Source: an uncultured Amaricoccus sp.
GTDB lineage: Bacteria; Pseudomonadota; Alphaproteobacteria; Rhodobacterales; Rhodobacteraceae
Assembly (NCBI RefSeq): GCF_937858865.1
Contig: NZ_CALLYO010000583.1
Span: 1-31,610 of the forward strand
Direction: 5' to 3'
DNA length: 31,610 nt
Shown: piece by piece, positions 1 to 11,651 of the stretch
How positions within the stretch are numbered: position 1 is the first letter of the stretch
How the letters are laid out: the number at the start of each line of letters is the position of its first letter
The notes under the pieces: generated by a model
The model's input: the letters and a program-made list of their open reading frames with translations, nothing else
What the model was told of the DNA's origin: nothing
Database searches by the model: none
Program-made: the position numbers and the translations under genes

Positions 1-377
1 TGGATCGTGTAGCGGATGTGGCGGCCCTGCGTTTCCTGGCGGACGAGGCGGAAGCCGGGTTCCTCGGCGGGGCGGTTGGCGATGAAGGAGAGACGCACCG
101 ACTCCCAGCCGGGGGTGGCGTCGAAGGCGAGGACGCGGATGTAGCGGCCGCCGTACTGCTTGCGGCACTCGTTCAGCTCGTAGACGAGGGCGGCGGCGTC
201 GGGATTGTCGAACATCGGGTGGCCCCACATCTCCCAGTAGCTGTTGCGGGGGTGGGGGTCGTCGGTATGCTCGAGGCTGACCGCCCAGCCCTTGTCGATG
301 CAGTATTGCACCTGCTCGTGGATCTGTTCGTCGGTGAGGTCGGGGAGGAAGGAGAAGGCTCCCTGGGTGACGCGCAT
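1..377 (-). CDS. cbbS: RuBisCO small subunit, red-type form IC (3' end cut by window edge)
   Basis: This is the small subunit of ribulose-1,5-bisphosphate carboxylase/oxygenase, which caps the CbbL octamer in the cytoplasm. The frame opens at an ATG 11 nt after the cbbL stop, with a GAGGAG ribosome site in between, and runs 125 codons to the window edge without a stop. The start reads MRVTQGAFSFLPDLTDEQI. The central part carries HPRNSYWEMWGHPMFD and a GGRYIRVLAFD strand, both typical of the red-type small subunit. The visible part is close to full family length (about 130-140 residues), so only a short tail is missing. In red-type operons cbbX (RuBisCO activase) often follows; it would lie outside this window. 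Confidence 0.95.
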   Translation of the reverse strand, partial: MRVTQGAFSFLPDLTDEQIHEQVQYCIDKGWAVSLEHTDDPHPRNSYWEMWGHPMFDNPDAAALVYELNECRKQYGGRYIRVLAFDATPGWESVRLSFIANRPAEEPGFRLVRQETQGRHIRYTI

Positions 378-388
378 CGGGGTGCTCC

Positions 389-3011
<2,623 letters not shown>

Positions 3012-3022
3012 GTGTCGCTCCT

Positions 3023-3895
3023 TCAGGCGCGCCGGGCGTTGTCGACGAGGCGCAGGATCAGCGGGGTGAGGATGAGCTGCATGGCGAGGTCGAGCTTGCT
3101 GCCCGGGATGACGATCGAGTTGGCGCGGGTCATCCAGCTCCCCTGGATCATCGAGACGAGGTAGGGGAAGTCGATGCCGCGCGGGCTGCGGAAGCGGATG
3201 ACGACGAGGCTCTCGTCGGCAGTCGGGATCCAGCGGGCGATGAAGGGGTTCGAGGTGTCGACGACCGGCACCCGCTGGAAGTTGATGTCGGTCAGGGTGA
3301 ACTGCGGGCAGATGCAGTGCACGTAGGCGTGCATCCGGCGCAGGATCACGTCGGTGACCGCCTCGGTCGAGTAGCCGCGGCTGGCGCGGTCGCGGTGGAT
3401 CTTCTGGATCCATTCGAGGTTGATGACCGGAACCACGCCGATCTTGAGGTCGGCGAGCTCGGAGAGGTCGACCTCGCCGTTGGCGACGGCGCCGTGCAGC
3501 CCCTCGTAGAAGAGGAGGTCGCTGTCGTCCTCGAACGGCGCCCAGTCGGTGAAGGTGCCGGGGGGCGCGCCGTAGCGCTCCGCCTCGCGCTCGTCGTGGA
3601 CATAGTGGCGGGTGCGGCCGCGGCCGGTCTCGCCGTACTCGCGGAAGACGCGCTCGAGGTCGGCGAGGATGTTGGCCTCGTAGCTGAAGTGGCTGAAGGT
3701 GGCGTCGCCGGCGGCGAGGCGGGCGTCGAGCTCGGCCTTCATGGCGGAGCGGTCGTAGCGGTGGAAGGCGTCGCCCTCGATCGAGACGGCCCTGATCCCC
3801 TCGCGGCGGAAGATCTGGTCGAAGGTGTGCTTGACCGTGGTGGTGCCGGCGCCGGAGGAGCCGGTGACCGAGATGATCGGGTGCCTGCGGCTCAT
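3023..3895 (-). CDS. cbbP: Phosphoribulokinase, bacterial class I
   Basis: Phosphoribulokinase phosphorylates ribulose-5-phosphate with ATP to make the RuBisCO substrate, and is one of the two enzymes unique to the Calvin cycle. The protein has 290 residues, typical of the octameric proteobacterial class. The P-loop GSSGAGTTT is at residues 12-20, followed by the conserved stretch [25 protein letters not shown] and RIIPTADE-like segments (here RWIPTADES) are also characteristic. I chose the ATG at 3895 because homologs begin a few residues before [11 protein letters not shown] and because it sits 2 nt after the fbp stop. The longer upstream open frame is only overlap with fbp. Confidence 0.97.
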   Translation of the reverse strand: MSRRHPIISVTGSSGAGTTTVKHTFDQIFRREGIRAVSIEGDAFHRYDRSAMKAELDARLAAGDATFSHFSYEANILADLERVFREYGETGRGRTRHYVHDEREAERYGAPPGTFTDWAPFEDDSDLLFYEGLHGAVANGEVDLSELADLKIGVVPVINLEWIQKIHRDRASRGYSTEAVTDVILRRMHAYVHCICPQFTLTDINFQRVPVVDTSNPFIARWIPTADESLVVIRFRSPRGIDFPYLVSMIQGSWMTRANSIVIPGSKLDLAMQLILTPLILRLVDNARRA

Positions 3896-3897
3896 GG

Positions 3898-4902
3898 TCA
3901 GTTCCGGAAGAGGCCGCGGCGGCCGAAGAGCGCGGAGACCTCGGGGCGGGCGAGGGCGTGGTAGGCGGCGACGTGCGCGACCTTCTCGGCCGAGCCGAAG
4001 ACGAAGGGGGTGCGCTCGTGCAGGGCGGCAGCCGTCTGGTCGAGGATGCGCTCGGCGCCGTCGGTGGCGCGGCCGCCGGCCTGCTCGATGAGGAAGGCGA
4101 TGGGGGCGCATTCGTAGACGCGGCGCAGGCGCCCGTGCTCGTAGCCGGCGCGCGCATCGGCGGGGTAGAGGAAGATGCCGCCGCGGGTGACGATGCGGTG
4201 CACCTCGGCGACGAGGGAGGCGATCCAGCGCATGTTGAAGTCGCTGCCGTGCGGGCCCTCGGCGCCGGCGAGGCAGTCGTCGATGTAGGCGCGGACCGGC
4301 TCCGGCCAGTGGCGCTGGTTGGAGGCGTTGATGGCGTATTCGGCGGAGCTGGGCGGGACGGTGACCGGGGCGGCGAGGCGGAAGATGCCGGCGGGGCGGT
4401 CGAGGACGAACTTCATCGCACCGGCGCCGAAGCTCGCGACGAGGGCGGTCTGCGGGCCGTAGATGACGTAGCCGGCGGCGAGCAGGTCGCGGCCGGGGCG
4501 GAGGAAGCTGGCGGCGGCGTCGGCGGCGGCGGGGTAGAGGCCGAAGATGGTGCCGATCGAGACGTTGACGTCGACGTTGGAGGAACCGTCGAGCGGGTCG
4601 ATGGCGAGGGCGAGGGTGCCGTCGCGGTCGAGCTCGGCGACGCCGTCGAGCTCCTCGGAGGCGTACCAGCGGATGCCGGTGCCGGCGAGCCCGCTGCGGA
4701 AGGCGGCGTCGGCCATGACGTCGAGGGCGATCTGGCGGTCGCCGTCGCTGTTGGTGCCGGAGGCGGCGCCGAGCTCGGCGCCGAGGCCGGCGCCGGCGAT
4801 CGCCGCCGAGAGGTCGCGCGCGGCGGCGGCGATGGCCTGCATCGGCCGGCGGTAGGCGGCGGGGACGTGCTGCGCCTCGAGCGGTCCGGCGTGGTCCAGC
4901 AT
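3898..4902 (-). CDS. cbbF: Class I fructose-1,6-bisphosphatase
   Basis: This enzyme hydrolyses fructose-1,6-bisphosphate (and in Calvin-cycle bacteria usually sedoheptulose-1,7-bisphosphate as well) during regeneration of ribulose bisphosphate. The protein has 334 residues. The metal-binding motif DPLDGSSN is at residues 102-109, with the upstream acidic site SEELDG near 82-87 and the sugar-phosphate region GGIFLYPAD further on. It is the first gene of the cbb operon. The start ATG has a strong GGAGGG ribosome site, and a perfect hairpin lies just before that site. It is divergent from cbbR, as in other proteobacterial cbb loci. Confidence 0.96.
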   Translation of the reverse strand: MLDHAGPLEAQHVPAAYRRPMQAIAAAARDLSAAIAGAGLGAELGAASGTNSDGDRQIALDVMADAAFRSGLAGTGIRWYASEELDGVAELDRDGTLALAIDPLDGSSNVDVNVSIGTIFGLYPAAADAAASFLRPGRDLLAAGYVIYGPQTALVASFGAGAMKFVLDRPAGIFRLAAPVTVPPSSAEYAINASNQRHWPEPVRAYIDDCLAGAEGPHGSDFNMRWIASLVAEVHRIVTRGGIFLYPADARAGYEHGRLRRVYECAPIAFLIEQAGGRATDGAERILDQTAAALHERTPFVFGSAEKVAHVAAYHALARPEVSALFGRRGLFRN

Positions 4903-4916
4903 CTTTCTTTCCCTCC

Positions 4917-4936
4917 TTCGGTCCGGGGAGACCGAA
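4917..4936 (-). promoter_or_regulatory. Perfect hairpin or dyad in the cbbF leader
   Basis: The arms TTCGGTC and GACCGAA pair perfectly over 7 bp with a 6-nt loop. In the cbbF direction the structure ends directly against the GGAGGG ribosome site. It could be an RNA stem that affects translation or stability of the cbb message, or a protein-binding dyad. Only the symmetry is seen; the function is inferred. Confidence 0.45.
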
Positions 4937-4939
4937 TCT

Positions 4940-4990
4940 TGCCTTCCCTCTTGGCAGAGGTTCGGCTAAAAGAAAATTTTAATAGTTGGA
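4940..4990. promoter_or_regulatory. Putative CbbR control region between cbbF and cbbR
   Basis: This spacer between two divergent genes holds an AT-rich block inside otherwise very GC-rich DNA. At 4967-4981 there is a dyad TAAAA-N5-TTTTA. A second inverted repeat, TGCC-N9-GGCA, spans 4940-4956. LysR-type regulators bind interrupted dyads with AT-rich ends, and CbbR normally acts on exactly this divergent spacer. I infer that these are the CbbR sites and that the AT-rich block also contains promoter elements; I could not assign a clean -35/-10 pair. Confidence 0.5.
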
Positions 4991-5007
4991 ATGAGGGTTC
5001 AGGAAAG

Positions 5008-5937
5008 GTGAAGGCGCGGCCGGATGCCATAACCTTCAAGCAGTTGCGTGCCTTCCGCGAGGTGGTGGATCGCGGCTCGCTGACCGCCGCGGCCGAGGCG
5101 CTCGGGCTGTCGGTGCCGGCGGTGCATGCGCAGCTGCAGAGCCTGCGGGGCTTCGCCGGGACCGAGGTGCTGGCGCGCGGGCCGGACGGCCGCTGGGCGC
5201 CGACGGCGGAAGGCGAGGTGATGCTGGCTACGGCGCGGGCGGTGCAGACGGCGCTCGACGTGGCGATGCAGCGGATCGCCTCGCTCAGGTCCGGGCGCCA
5301 GGGGCGGGTGGCCCTCGGGGTGGTGAGCACGGCGAAGTATTTCGCCCCCTATCTCGTCGCCCGGCTGATGCGGCAGTTCCCGACCATCGACATCGAGCTG
5401 AAGGTCGGCAACCGGGGCGAGATCTTCGCGGCGCTGGCCGAGGGGCGGCTCGATCTCGCCATCACCGGCTGGCCGCCGCGCGAGCCGGCGGTGGAGGCGG
5501 CGACGCTCGGGCCGCACCCGCACGTCATCGTGGCGGCGCCGGGGCATCCGCTGGCCGCCGGCGGCAACGGGGACCCGGCGGCGCTCGTCGAGGAGACCTT
5601 CCTCTCGCGCGAGGAGGGGTCGGGGACGCGGAGCCTGATGATCCGCTTCCTCGACCGCATCGCCGAGGGGCGGACGATCCGCACCATCGAGATGGGGACG
5701 AACGAGACGATCAAGCAGGCGGTGATGGCCGGGCTCGGCATCGCGCTCATCTCGCAGCATGCGGTGATCGAGGAGCTGCGCCAGGGACGGCTGGTGGCGC
5801 TGGAGCTGGAGGGGCTGCCGATCGTGCGGCAGTGGTTCCTGATCCACGTCGCCGGCCAGCCGCTGTTGCCGGCGGCCGACAAGGTGGCGCGCGCCATCGT
5901 GGCGATGGAGGGAAGCTTCCTGCCGGTGCTGGGGTGA
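5008..5937 (+). CDS. cbbR: LysR-type regulator of the Calvin cycle operon
   Basis: CbbR is a LysR-family transcription factor that activates the cbb operon in response to metabolic signals. The protein has 309 residues. An N-terminal winged helix-turn-helix starts with ITFKQLRAFREVVDRGSLTAAAEALGLS-type sequence, where SVPAVHAQLQSLR marks the recognition helix. A C-terminal effector domain follows from about residue 90. I chose the GTG at 5008, because no ATG exists in frame between the divergent spacer and the first conserved helix. An AGGA lies only 3 nt upstream, so the ribosome site is cramped. The same frame is open far upstream, but that is overlap with fbp. The divergent position next to cbbF supports the name. 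Confidence 0.92.
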   Translation: MKARPDAITFKQLRAFREVVDRGSLTAAAEALGLSVPAVHAQLQSLRGFAGTEVLARGPDGRWAPTAEGEVMLATARAVQTALDVAMQRIASLRSGRQGRVALGVVSTAKYFAPYLVARLMRQFPTIDIELKVGNRGEIFAALAEGRLDLAITGWPPREPAVEAATLGPHPHVIVAAPGHPLAAGGNGDPAALVEETFLSREEGSGTRSLMIRFLDRIAEGRTIRTIEMGTNETIKQAVMAGLGIALISQHAVIEELRQGRLVALELEGLPIVRQWFLIHVAGQPLLPAADKVARAIVAMEGSFLPVLG

Positions 5938-5957
5938 GCGTCCTCTTCAGGGCATGG

Positions 5958-5977
5958 CTTCTCGCGAGGACGAGAAG
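5958..5977. terminator. Hairpin between convergent cbbR and the ABC ATPase gene
   Basis: The arms CTTCTCG and CGAGAAG form a perfect 7-bp stem with a 6-nt loop, placed between two converging stop codons. There is no T-run, so it may be a weak or bidirectional terminator. Confidence 0.5.
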
Positions 5978-5986
5978 GCGCCGCGC

Positions 5987-6781
5987 TCAACTCTCGCCGC
6001 CGCGGTAGAAGTCGGAGTTGGGGTCGGAGACGACCATGGCGCGCAGGCGGTCCCAGAGGTGGCGGCGGAGTTCGGCGAAGCCCGGGGCCTCGCGCGGGTC
6101 GTGCTGCCAGCGCGGGCGGGGGAAGGTGACCGGGAGCTCCTCGACGATTCGGGCCGGGCGGGGCGAGAGGAGGAGGACGCGGTCGGCGAGGACCAGCGCC
6201 TCGTCGACGCTGTGGGTGACGAAGACGACGGTCGGGCCGGCGCCGCCGCCGGTCAGGCGGAGGAGCTCGGCCTGCATCAGCTCGCGCGACTGGGCGTCGA
6301 GGGCGGCGAAGGGCTCGTCCATGAGCAGGAGCTCGGGCTCGGGCGCCAGCGCGCGGGCGAGGGCGACGCGCTGCTGCATGCCGCCCGAGAGCTCGCGCGG
6401 CCAGGCGTCGGCGAAGCGGCCGAGGCCGACCTGGGCGAGAACACGGTCGACGCGGGCGGATCGCTCGCGCTCGCCGAGGTGGGGCAGGGCGAAAGCGACG
6501 TTGGCGCGCACCGTCTTCCAGGGCAGCAGGCGGTAGGACTGGAAGACCATCGCCGTCGCGACGCCGGGCACCGGGGCGGCGCCGGCGACCGTGATGCGCC
6601 CGGCGTCCGGGGCGAGGAGGCCGGCGATCAGCCGGAGGAGCGAGGTCTTGCCGCAGCCGGAGGGGCCGAGCACCACCAGCGTCTCGCCGCGGCGGGCGGC
6701 GAGGTCGATGCGGTCGATGACGGGGCGGCCGCCGAGGGTGAGCGAGACGCCGGCGAGGGAGAGGTGGACGGCGTCGCGCAA
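5987..6781 (-). CDS. NitT/TauT-type ABC transporter ATPase
   Basis: This is the cytoplasmic ATP-hydrolysing subunit of an importer in the nitrate/taurine/sulfonate class. The protein has 264 residues. Walker A GPSGCGKTS is at 39-47, the Q-loop at Q81, the signature LSGGMQQRVALARAL from 131, Walker B LLLMDEP at 151-157 and the switch histidine at H190 in FVTHSVDEA. The start is a TTG six nt after the binding-protein stop, which agrees with the expected N-terminus but has only a weak ribosome site. It is the last gene of the operon permease-binding protein-ATPase. Sequence features place it with SsuB/TauB/NrtD-like ATPases; they do not reveal the substrate. Confidence 0.9.
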   Translation of the reverse strand: MRDAVHLSLAGVSLTLGGRPVIDRIDLAARRGETLVVLGPSGCGKTSLLRLIAGLLAPDAGRITVAGAAPVPGVATAMVFQSYRLLPWKTVRANVAFALPHLGERERSARVDRVLAQVGLGRFADAWPRELSGGMQQRVALARALAPEPELLLMDEPFAALDAQSRELMQAELLRLTGGGAGPTVVFVTHSVDEALVLADRVLLLSPRPARIVEELPVTFPRPRWQHDPREAPGFAELRRHLWDRLRAMVVSDPNSDFYRGGES

Positions 6782-6787
6782 GGCGGC

Positions 6788-7798
6788 TCAGCGGGTCGGC
6801 ACGCCCGCGGCCTCGGCCGGGCCGATCCTGGCGAGGACCTGCTCGAGCGGCGCGAGGTCGGCCCAGGCGTCGAGCGGCGCCGGCGCGATGCCGGCGAAGT
6901 CCTCGCTCTCGTGCAGCCAGGCCTGCGCCTCCTCGAGCTCGGACGCGCTGATGCCGCCGTCGGTGCTCCAGGTGCCGGCGAAGGCGTCGGCGAGGAGCCG
7001 GAGGTCGGCCTCGGGCACGTCGGGGCGCGCCCTGTGCATGGCGGCGACCCAGTGGTCGGGATGGGCGGCGAAGTCGCGCGAGGCGAGCGTGATCGCCTCG
7101 ATCACCGCCTCGACCTCCTCGCCGCGCTCGGCGAGCGTGTCGGTGCGCACGATGTTGAGCTTCGAGAGGATCGGCGCGGCGCGGTAGTAGGCGTCGACGC
7201 CGACGAGGACCGAGACGGCGGGGTCGTCATCGATGGCGGTATAGGTGCCGATCGACATGGTGGTGGCGTCGATCTGGCCGGCGAGGAGCGCCTGGGCGCG
7301 GGCCTGCGGCTGGCCGAGGGCGACGAACTCGATCTTCGAGGTGTCGACGCCCGCGGCCGCGAGCACCTTGGTCGAGAGCAGGTGGTCGACGCTGCCGATG
7401 CGGCCGATGCCGAAGCGCTTGCCGGCGAGGTCGGCCACGGCGTCGATGTCGCCGCGGCCGGCGATGAGGAAGGGGAGCGAGCGGTTGGGCGACATGACGC
7501 CGCGCAGATCGGTCGCGCCCTGGGCGGTCGCCTGCAGCAGCGCCTCGAGCGCGACGTTGGCCATCTCGCCCTCGCCGGCGCGCAGCGCGGCCATGGCGAG
7601 CGGGGTCTGCTGCACGCGGACGAATTCGACCTCGACGCCGGCGCGGTCGAAGTAGCCCTCCTGCTCGGCGAGTTCCATCACCGAGTTCGGCACCAGCGGC
7701 ACCTCGAGGTCGGTGACGACGAGCCGGAACGGCGCGGCGGCGGCCGGAAGCGCGACGAGGGCCGCCAGCGCCGTTGCGGACAAGAGACGTTTCAGCAT
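6788..7798 (-). CDS. NMT1/THI5-like periplasmic substrate-binding protein
   Basis: This protein should capture the importer's substrate in the periplasm. It has 336 residues and starts with a clear signal peptide (MLKRLLSATALAALVALPAAA). The mature part has the fold signature of the NMT1/SsuA group: a PLVPNSVMELAEQEGYFDRAGVEVEFV opening, alternating strand-helix segments such as LAGKRFGIGRIGS, and a late GVDAYYRAAPILSKLNIV stretch. A strong GGAGGAAGGA ribosome site precedes the ATG. The group binds very different ligands (sulfonates, nitrate, pyrimidine precursors, aromatic acids), so the ligand cannot be read from the sequence. Its location between the Calvin cycle and formaldehyde-oxidation genes suggests a C1-related or cofactor substrate; that is inference. 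Confidence 0.85.
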   Translation of the reverse strand: MLKRLLSATALAALVALPAAAAPFRLVVTDLEVPLVPNSVMELAEQEGYFDRAGVEVEFVRVQQTPLAMAALRAGEGEMANVALEALLQATAQGATDLRGVMSPNRSLPFLIAGRGDIDAVADLAGKRFGIGRIGSVDHLLSTKVLAAAGVDTSKIEFVALGQPQARAQALLAGQIDATTMSIGTYTAIDDDPAVSVLVGVDAYYRAAPILSKLNIVRTDTLAERGEEVEAVIEAITLASRDFAAHPDHWVAAMHRARPDVPEADLRLLADAFAGTWSTDGGISASELEEAQAWLHESEDFAGIAPAPLDAWADLAPLEQVLARIGPAEAAGVPTR

Positions 7799-7835
7799 TT
7801 TCCTTCCTCCCGATAGGGGCGCGTTCCCGGCGCCC

Positions 7836-8639
7836 TCAGTCCGATCCGCGCCAGCGCAGCATCCGCCGCTCGGCGAGGCGCAGTCCCTCGGTCATGGCGA
7901 CGCCGATCGCCGCGAGCACCACCACCACGGCCAGGTATTCGGCCATCTGGAAGCGGCTGCCGTAGAGCGCGAGCAGCCCGCCGAGGCCGGAGACGGCGGT
8001 ATAGAGCTCGGCCACCACGGTGTTGATGAGTCCGATGGTAGCGCCGATCCTGACGCCGGCCACGAGGTAGGGCAGCGCGCCGGGCAGGACGACGTGGGCG
8101 AGGATGCGCCCGCGCGCGGCGCCGGTGGCGCGGGCCATCTCGACGAGGTCGGGGTCGGCGGCGCGGACGCCGGCGTAGGCGTTGAGCACGATCGGCATGA
8201 CCGCGCCGAGGAAGACGATGAGGATCTTGGCCTCGAAGCCGAGCCCGAGCAGCACGATGATGAGCGGGATGAAGGCGACGCGCGGCGTGGCGGCGAGGCC
8301 GTGGACGTAGATGTCGAGCATCTGTCCGACCGGGCGGATCATGCCCATGAGCGCGCCGAGCGCGATGCCGGTGACCACGGCGGCGCCGGTGCCGGCGAGA
8401 TAGACGGTGAGGCTCTGGCCGAGCGCGGGCCAGATGCGGCCCTCGGCGAGGAGCCGCGCGAGGGCCCGGGCGACCGCGGCGGGCGAGGCGAAGAGGCCGG
8501 CCGGGGCGGCGCGGGCGGCGAGCCACCAGACGAGCAGGACGAGGGCGAGGAAGCCGAGGCGGAGCGCGGCCACGGGCAGCGGCGCGGCCCCGGTGGAGGC
8601 ACGCTGCCGCGGTCCGACGGCTCGAGCGTCTTCAGCCAT
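7836..8639 (-). CDS. NitT/TauT-type ABC transporter permease
   Basis: This is the inner-membrane channel subunit of the importer. From the ATG at 8639 it has 267 residues with about six hydrophobic segments. These start with LPVAALRLGFLALVLLVWWL; near the middle comes the cytoplasmic coupling loop EMARATGAARGRILAHVVLP, the EAA-type motif that docks on the ATPase. I reject the much longer open frame upstream because it runs antisense through gfa. The ATG has no strong ribosome site, so the exact start is less certain than the reading frame. It is the first gene of the three-gene operon and is divergent from gfa. Confidence 0.85.
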   Translation of the reverse strand: MAEDARAVGPRQRASTGAAPLPVAALRLGFLALVLLVWWLAARAAPAGLFASPAAVARALARLLAEGRIWPALGQSLTVYLAGTGAAVVTGIALGALMGMIRPVGQMLDIYVHGLAATPRVAFIPLIIVLLGLGFEAKILIVFLGAVMPIVLNAYAGVRAADPDLVEMARATGAARGRILAHVVLPGALPYLVAGVRIGATIGLINTVVAELYTAVSGLGGLLALYGSRFQMAEYLAVVVVLAAIGVAMTEGLRLAERRMLRWRGSD

Positions 8640-8771
8640 GCCGTCTTGTCCGCGATCCTCGGGCCCGGCGCAAGCAGCGCGCGCCCTCCGCCGCCTCCGA
8701 CCTTTGGCTGAATGGACGAGAGCGCGCCCGAGGGTGGAGACTGCGCGGACGAGAACAAGAGGGAGCGGCGC

Positions 8772-9353
8772 ATGACCTACGAGAACGTGAAGATCCATCC
8801 CGCCGTGGACGGGGGCGTGAAGAAGGGCGACCCGAACTTCTCCGGCGGCACGCTGAGCTGCAGGTGCGCCACCGACAAGGTCGAGGTGAAGGTGGGCGCG
8901 CAGACCGCGCACAACCACGTCTGCGGCTGCACCCAGTGCTGGAAGCCGGAGGGGGCGGTCTTCAGCCAGGTTGCCGTTGTCGGGCGCGACAAGGTCGAGG
9001 TGACGAAGAACGGCCACAAGCTCAAGGTCGTCGACCCCTCGAAGACGATCCAGCGCTATGCCTGCACCGGCTGCGGCGCCCATATGTACGGGCGGATCGA
9101 GAACAAGGACCATCCGTTCTACGGGCTCGACTTCGTGCACACCGAGCTCTCGCCGGAGAGCGGCTGGTCGGAGCCGCAGTTCGCGGCCTTCGTCTCCTCG
9201 GTGATCGAGGCGGGTGTCGACCCGTCGCGGATGGAGGGCATCCGCGGCCGGCTGCGCGAGCTCGGGCTCGAGCCCTACGACTGCCTGTCGCCGCCCTTGA
9301 TGGACGCGATCGCGACGCATGTCGCCAAGAGGTCGGGCGCGCTCCCCGCGTGA
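8772..9353 (+). CDS. gfa: S-(hydroxymethyl)glutathione synthase (formaldehyde-activating)
   Basis: Gfa is a zinc protein that speeds the condensation of formaldehyde with glutathione, the first step of the glutathione-linked formaldehyde pathway. The protein has 193 residues, normal for the family. Its cysteine pattern is complete: C30 and C32 in SCRC, C51, C53 and C56 in CGCTQC, and C98 and C101 in [11 protein letters not shown] chose the ATG at 8772, preceded by GGGAGCGG, because homologs begin a few residues before the conserved HPAVDGG segment. It leads the plus-strand C1 block gfa-flhA-fghA. The 137-nt gap after it holds only a modest GC-rich inverted repeat (CGGCCGG at 9412-9418 with CCGGCCG at 9434-9440). 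Confidence 0.95.
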   Translation: MTYENVKIHPAVDGGVKKGDPNFSGGTLSCRCATDKVEVKVGAQTAHNHVCGCTQCWKPEGAVFSQVAVVGRDKVEVTKNGHKLKVVDPSKTIQRYACTGCGAHMYGRIENKDHPFYGLDFVHTELSPESGWSEPQFAAFVSSVIEAGVDPSRMEGIRGRLRELGLEPYDCLSPPLMDAIATHVAKRSGALPA

Positions 9354-9490
9354 GCCGCCCCGTGCCGGCCGGACCCGCCCGCCAGCCCCCTCCCCCCGGC
9401 GGCGCGGGGACCGGCCGGCGCCGTTTCCGCCTTCCGGCCGACGTGCCGCCGATCGTAAGGTGCCCTTGCTGAGCTGATTGGAGAATGCCC

Positions 9491-10621
<1,131 letters not shown>

Positions 10622-10632
10622 GACGAGGGACG

Positions 10633-10672
10633 GCCCGGCGTCGCGCACGGTCTTGCGTGCCAGACGCCGGGC
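10633..10672. terminator. Long two-part hairpin after flhA
   Basis: The outer arms GCCCGGCGTC (10633-10642) and GACGCCGGGC (10663-10672) pair perfectly over 10 bp. Inside them the arms GCACG and CGTGC add 5 bp beyond a small 2x2 internal loop, with a 6-nt loop at the tip. No T-run follows, so it may be an attenuator or an mRNA 3'-end protector rather than a simple intrinsic terminator. Confidence 0.6.
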
Positions 10673-10763
10673 AAGCCATTGAAGCGGAAGGGTTTGCCAG
10701 TCATCGTCAACCAGATCGAAACCTGCGTTAACGCGCAGTTGCCGCGGTGACGGAGGAGGAGAA

Positions 10764-11588
10764 ATGAAGACGGTCTCGGAGAATGCGTCCTTCGGGGGCG
10801 TGCAGGGCGTCTACAGCCACACGTCGGACGTCTGCGGCTGCGAGATGACCTTCGCGGTCTACCTGCCGCCGCAGGCGAAGGCGGGCAAGGTGCCGGTGCT
10901 CTGGTACCTGTCCGGGCTGACCTGCACGCACGAGAACGCCATGGTCAAGGCCGGGGCGCAGGGCTGGGCGGCTGAGGAGGGGATCGCGGTCGTCTTCCCC
11001 GACACCTCGCCGCGCGGCGAGGGCGTCGCCGACGATGCCGCCTACGACCTGGGGCAGGGGGCGGGCTTCTACGTCAACGCCACCGAGGCGCCCTGGACGC
11101 CGCACTTCCGCATGTGGGACTATGTGGTCGACGAGCTGCCCGAGCTCGTCTTCGGCGAGCTGCCGCTCGACCCGGAGCGGCAGGGGATCACCGGCCATTC
11201 CATGGGCGGGCACGGGGCGCTGACCATCGCCATGACCCGGCCGGGGACCTACCGCTCGCTCTCGGCGATCTCGCCGATCGCCAATCCGACGCGATCGGAC
11301 TGGGGGCGCAAGCAGTTCGCCGCCTACCTCGGCGCGGACGAGGCGGCGTGGCGGGTGCACGACGCCAGCGTGCTGATGCGGGAGCAGGGATACCCGCGGC
11401 CGCTGCTGGTGGACCAGGGGGCGAAGGACCAGTTCCTCGACCTGCTGAAGCCCGAGACGCTGGCCGCGGCGGCGGCCGAGCGGCGCCAGCCGATGCATTT
11501 CCGCATGGTCGAGGACTACGACCACAGCTATTTCTATGTTGCCAGCGTCATGGAGGACCATGTGCGCTGGCACGCGGCGCACCTTTGA
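10764..11588 (+). CDS. fghA: S-formylglutathione hydrolase
   Basis: FghA is an esterase-D-type serine hydrolase that splits S-formylglutathione into formate and glutathione. The protein has 274 residues. The nucleophile serine is S146 in GHSMGGHGA; the other triad members are likely D222 in QGAKDQFLD and H254 in DYDHSYFY. A LSGLTCTHENAM segment near residues 49-60, typical of the family, forms the oxyanion-hole side. The ATG has a strong GGAGGAGG ribosome site. Position after flhA and before a cytochrome gene fits the standard formaldehyde-to-formate pathway. The 142-nt gap before it, with its hairpin, may let fghA be expressed partly on its own. Confidence 0.96.
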   Translation: MKTVSENASFGGVQGVYSHTSDVCGCEMTFAVYLPPQAKAGKVPVLWYLSGLTCTHENAMVKAGAQGWAAEEGIAVVFPDTSPRGEGVADDAAYDLGQGAGFYVNATEAPWTPHFRMWDYVVDELPELVFGELPLDPERQGITGHSMGGHGALTIAMTRPGTYRSLSAISPIANPTRSDWGRKQFAAYLGADEAAWRVHDASVLMREQGYPRPLLVDQGAKDQFLDLLKPETLAAAAAERRQPMHFRMVEDYDHSYFYVASVMEDHVRWHAAHL

Positions 11589-11651
11589 GCGCGCCGTAGC
11601 CAGGGAGCATCCCCGCGGGGGGTGCCAGAGCCAGGAGGAGGATACGTCAAG

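Noticed and set aside
4991..5011. Six-codon ORF (ATG at 4991) whose stop overlaps the cbbR GTG
   Set aside because: It has no usable ribosome site and is too short to separate from chance.
8640..8771. Promoters in the spacer between the ABC permease and gfa
   Set aside because: The divergent layout requires them, but I found no convincing -35/-10 pair on either strand.
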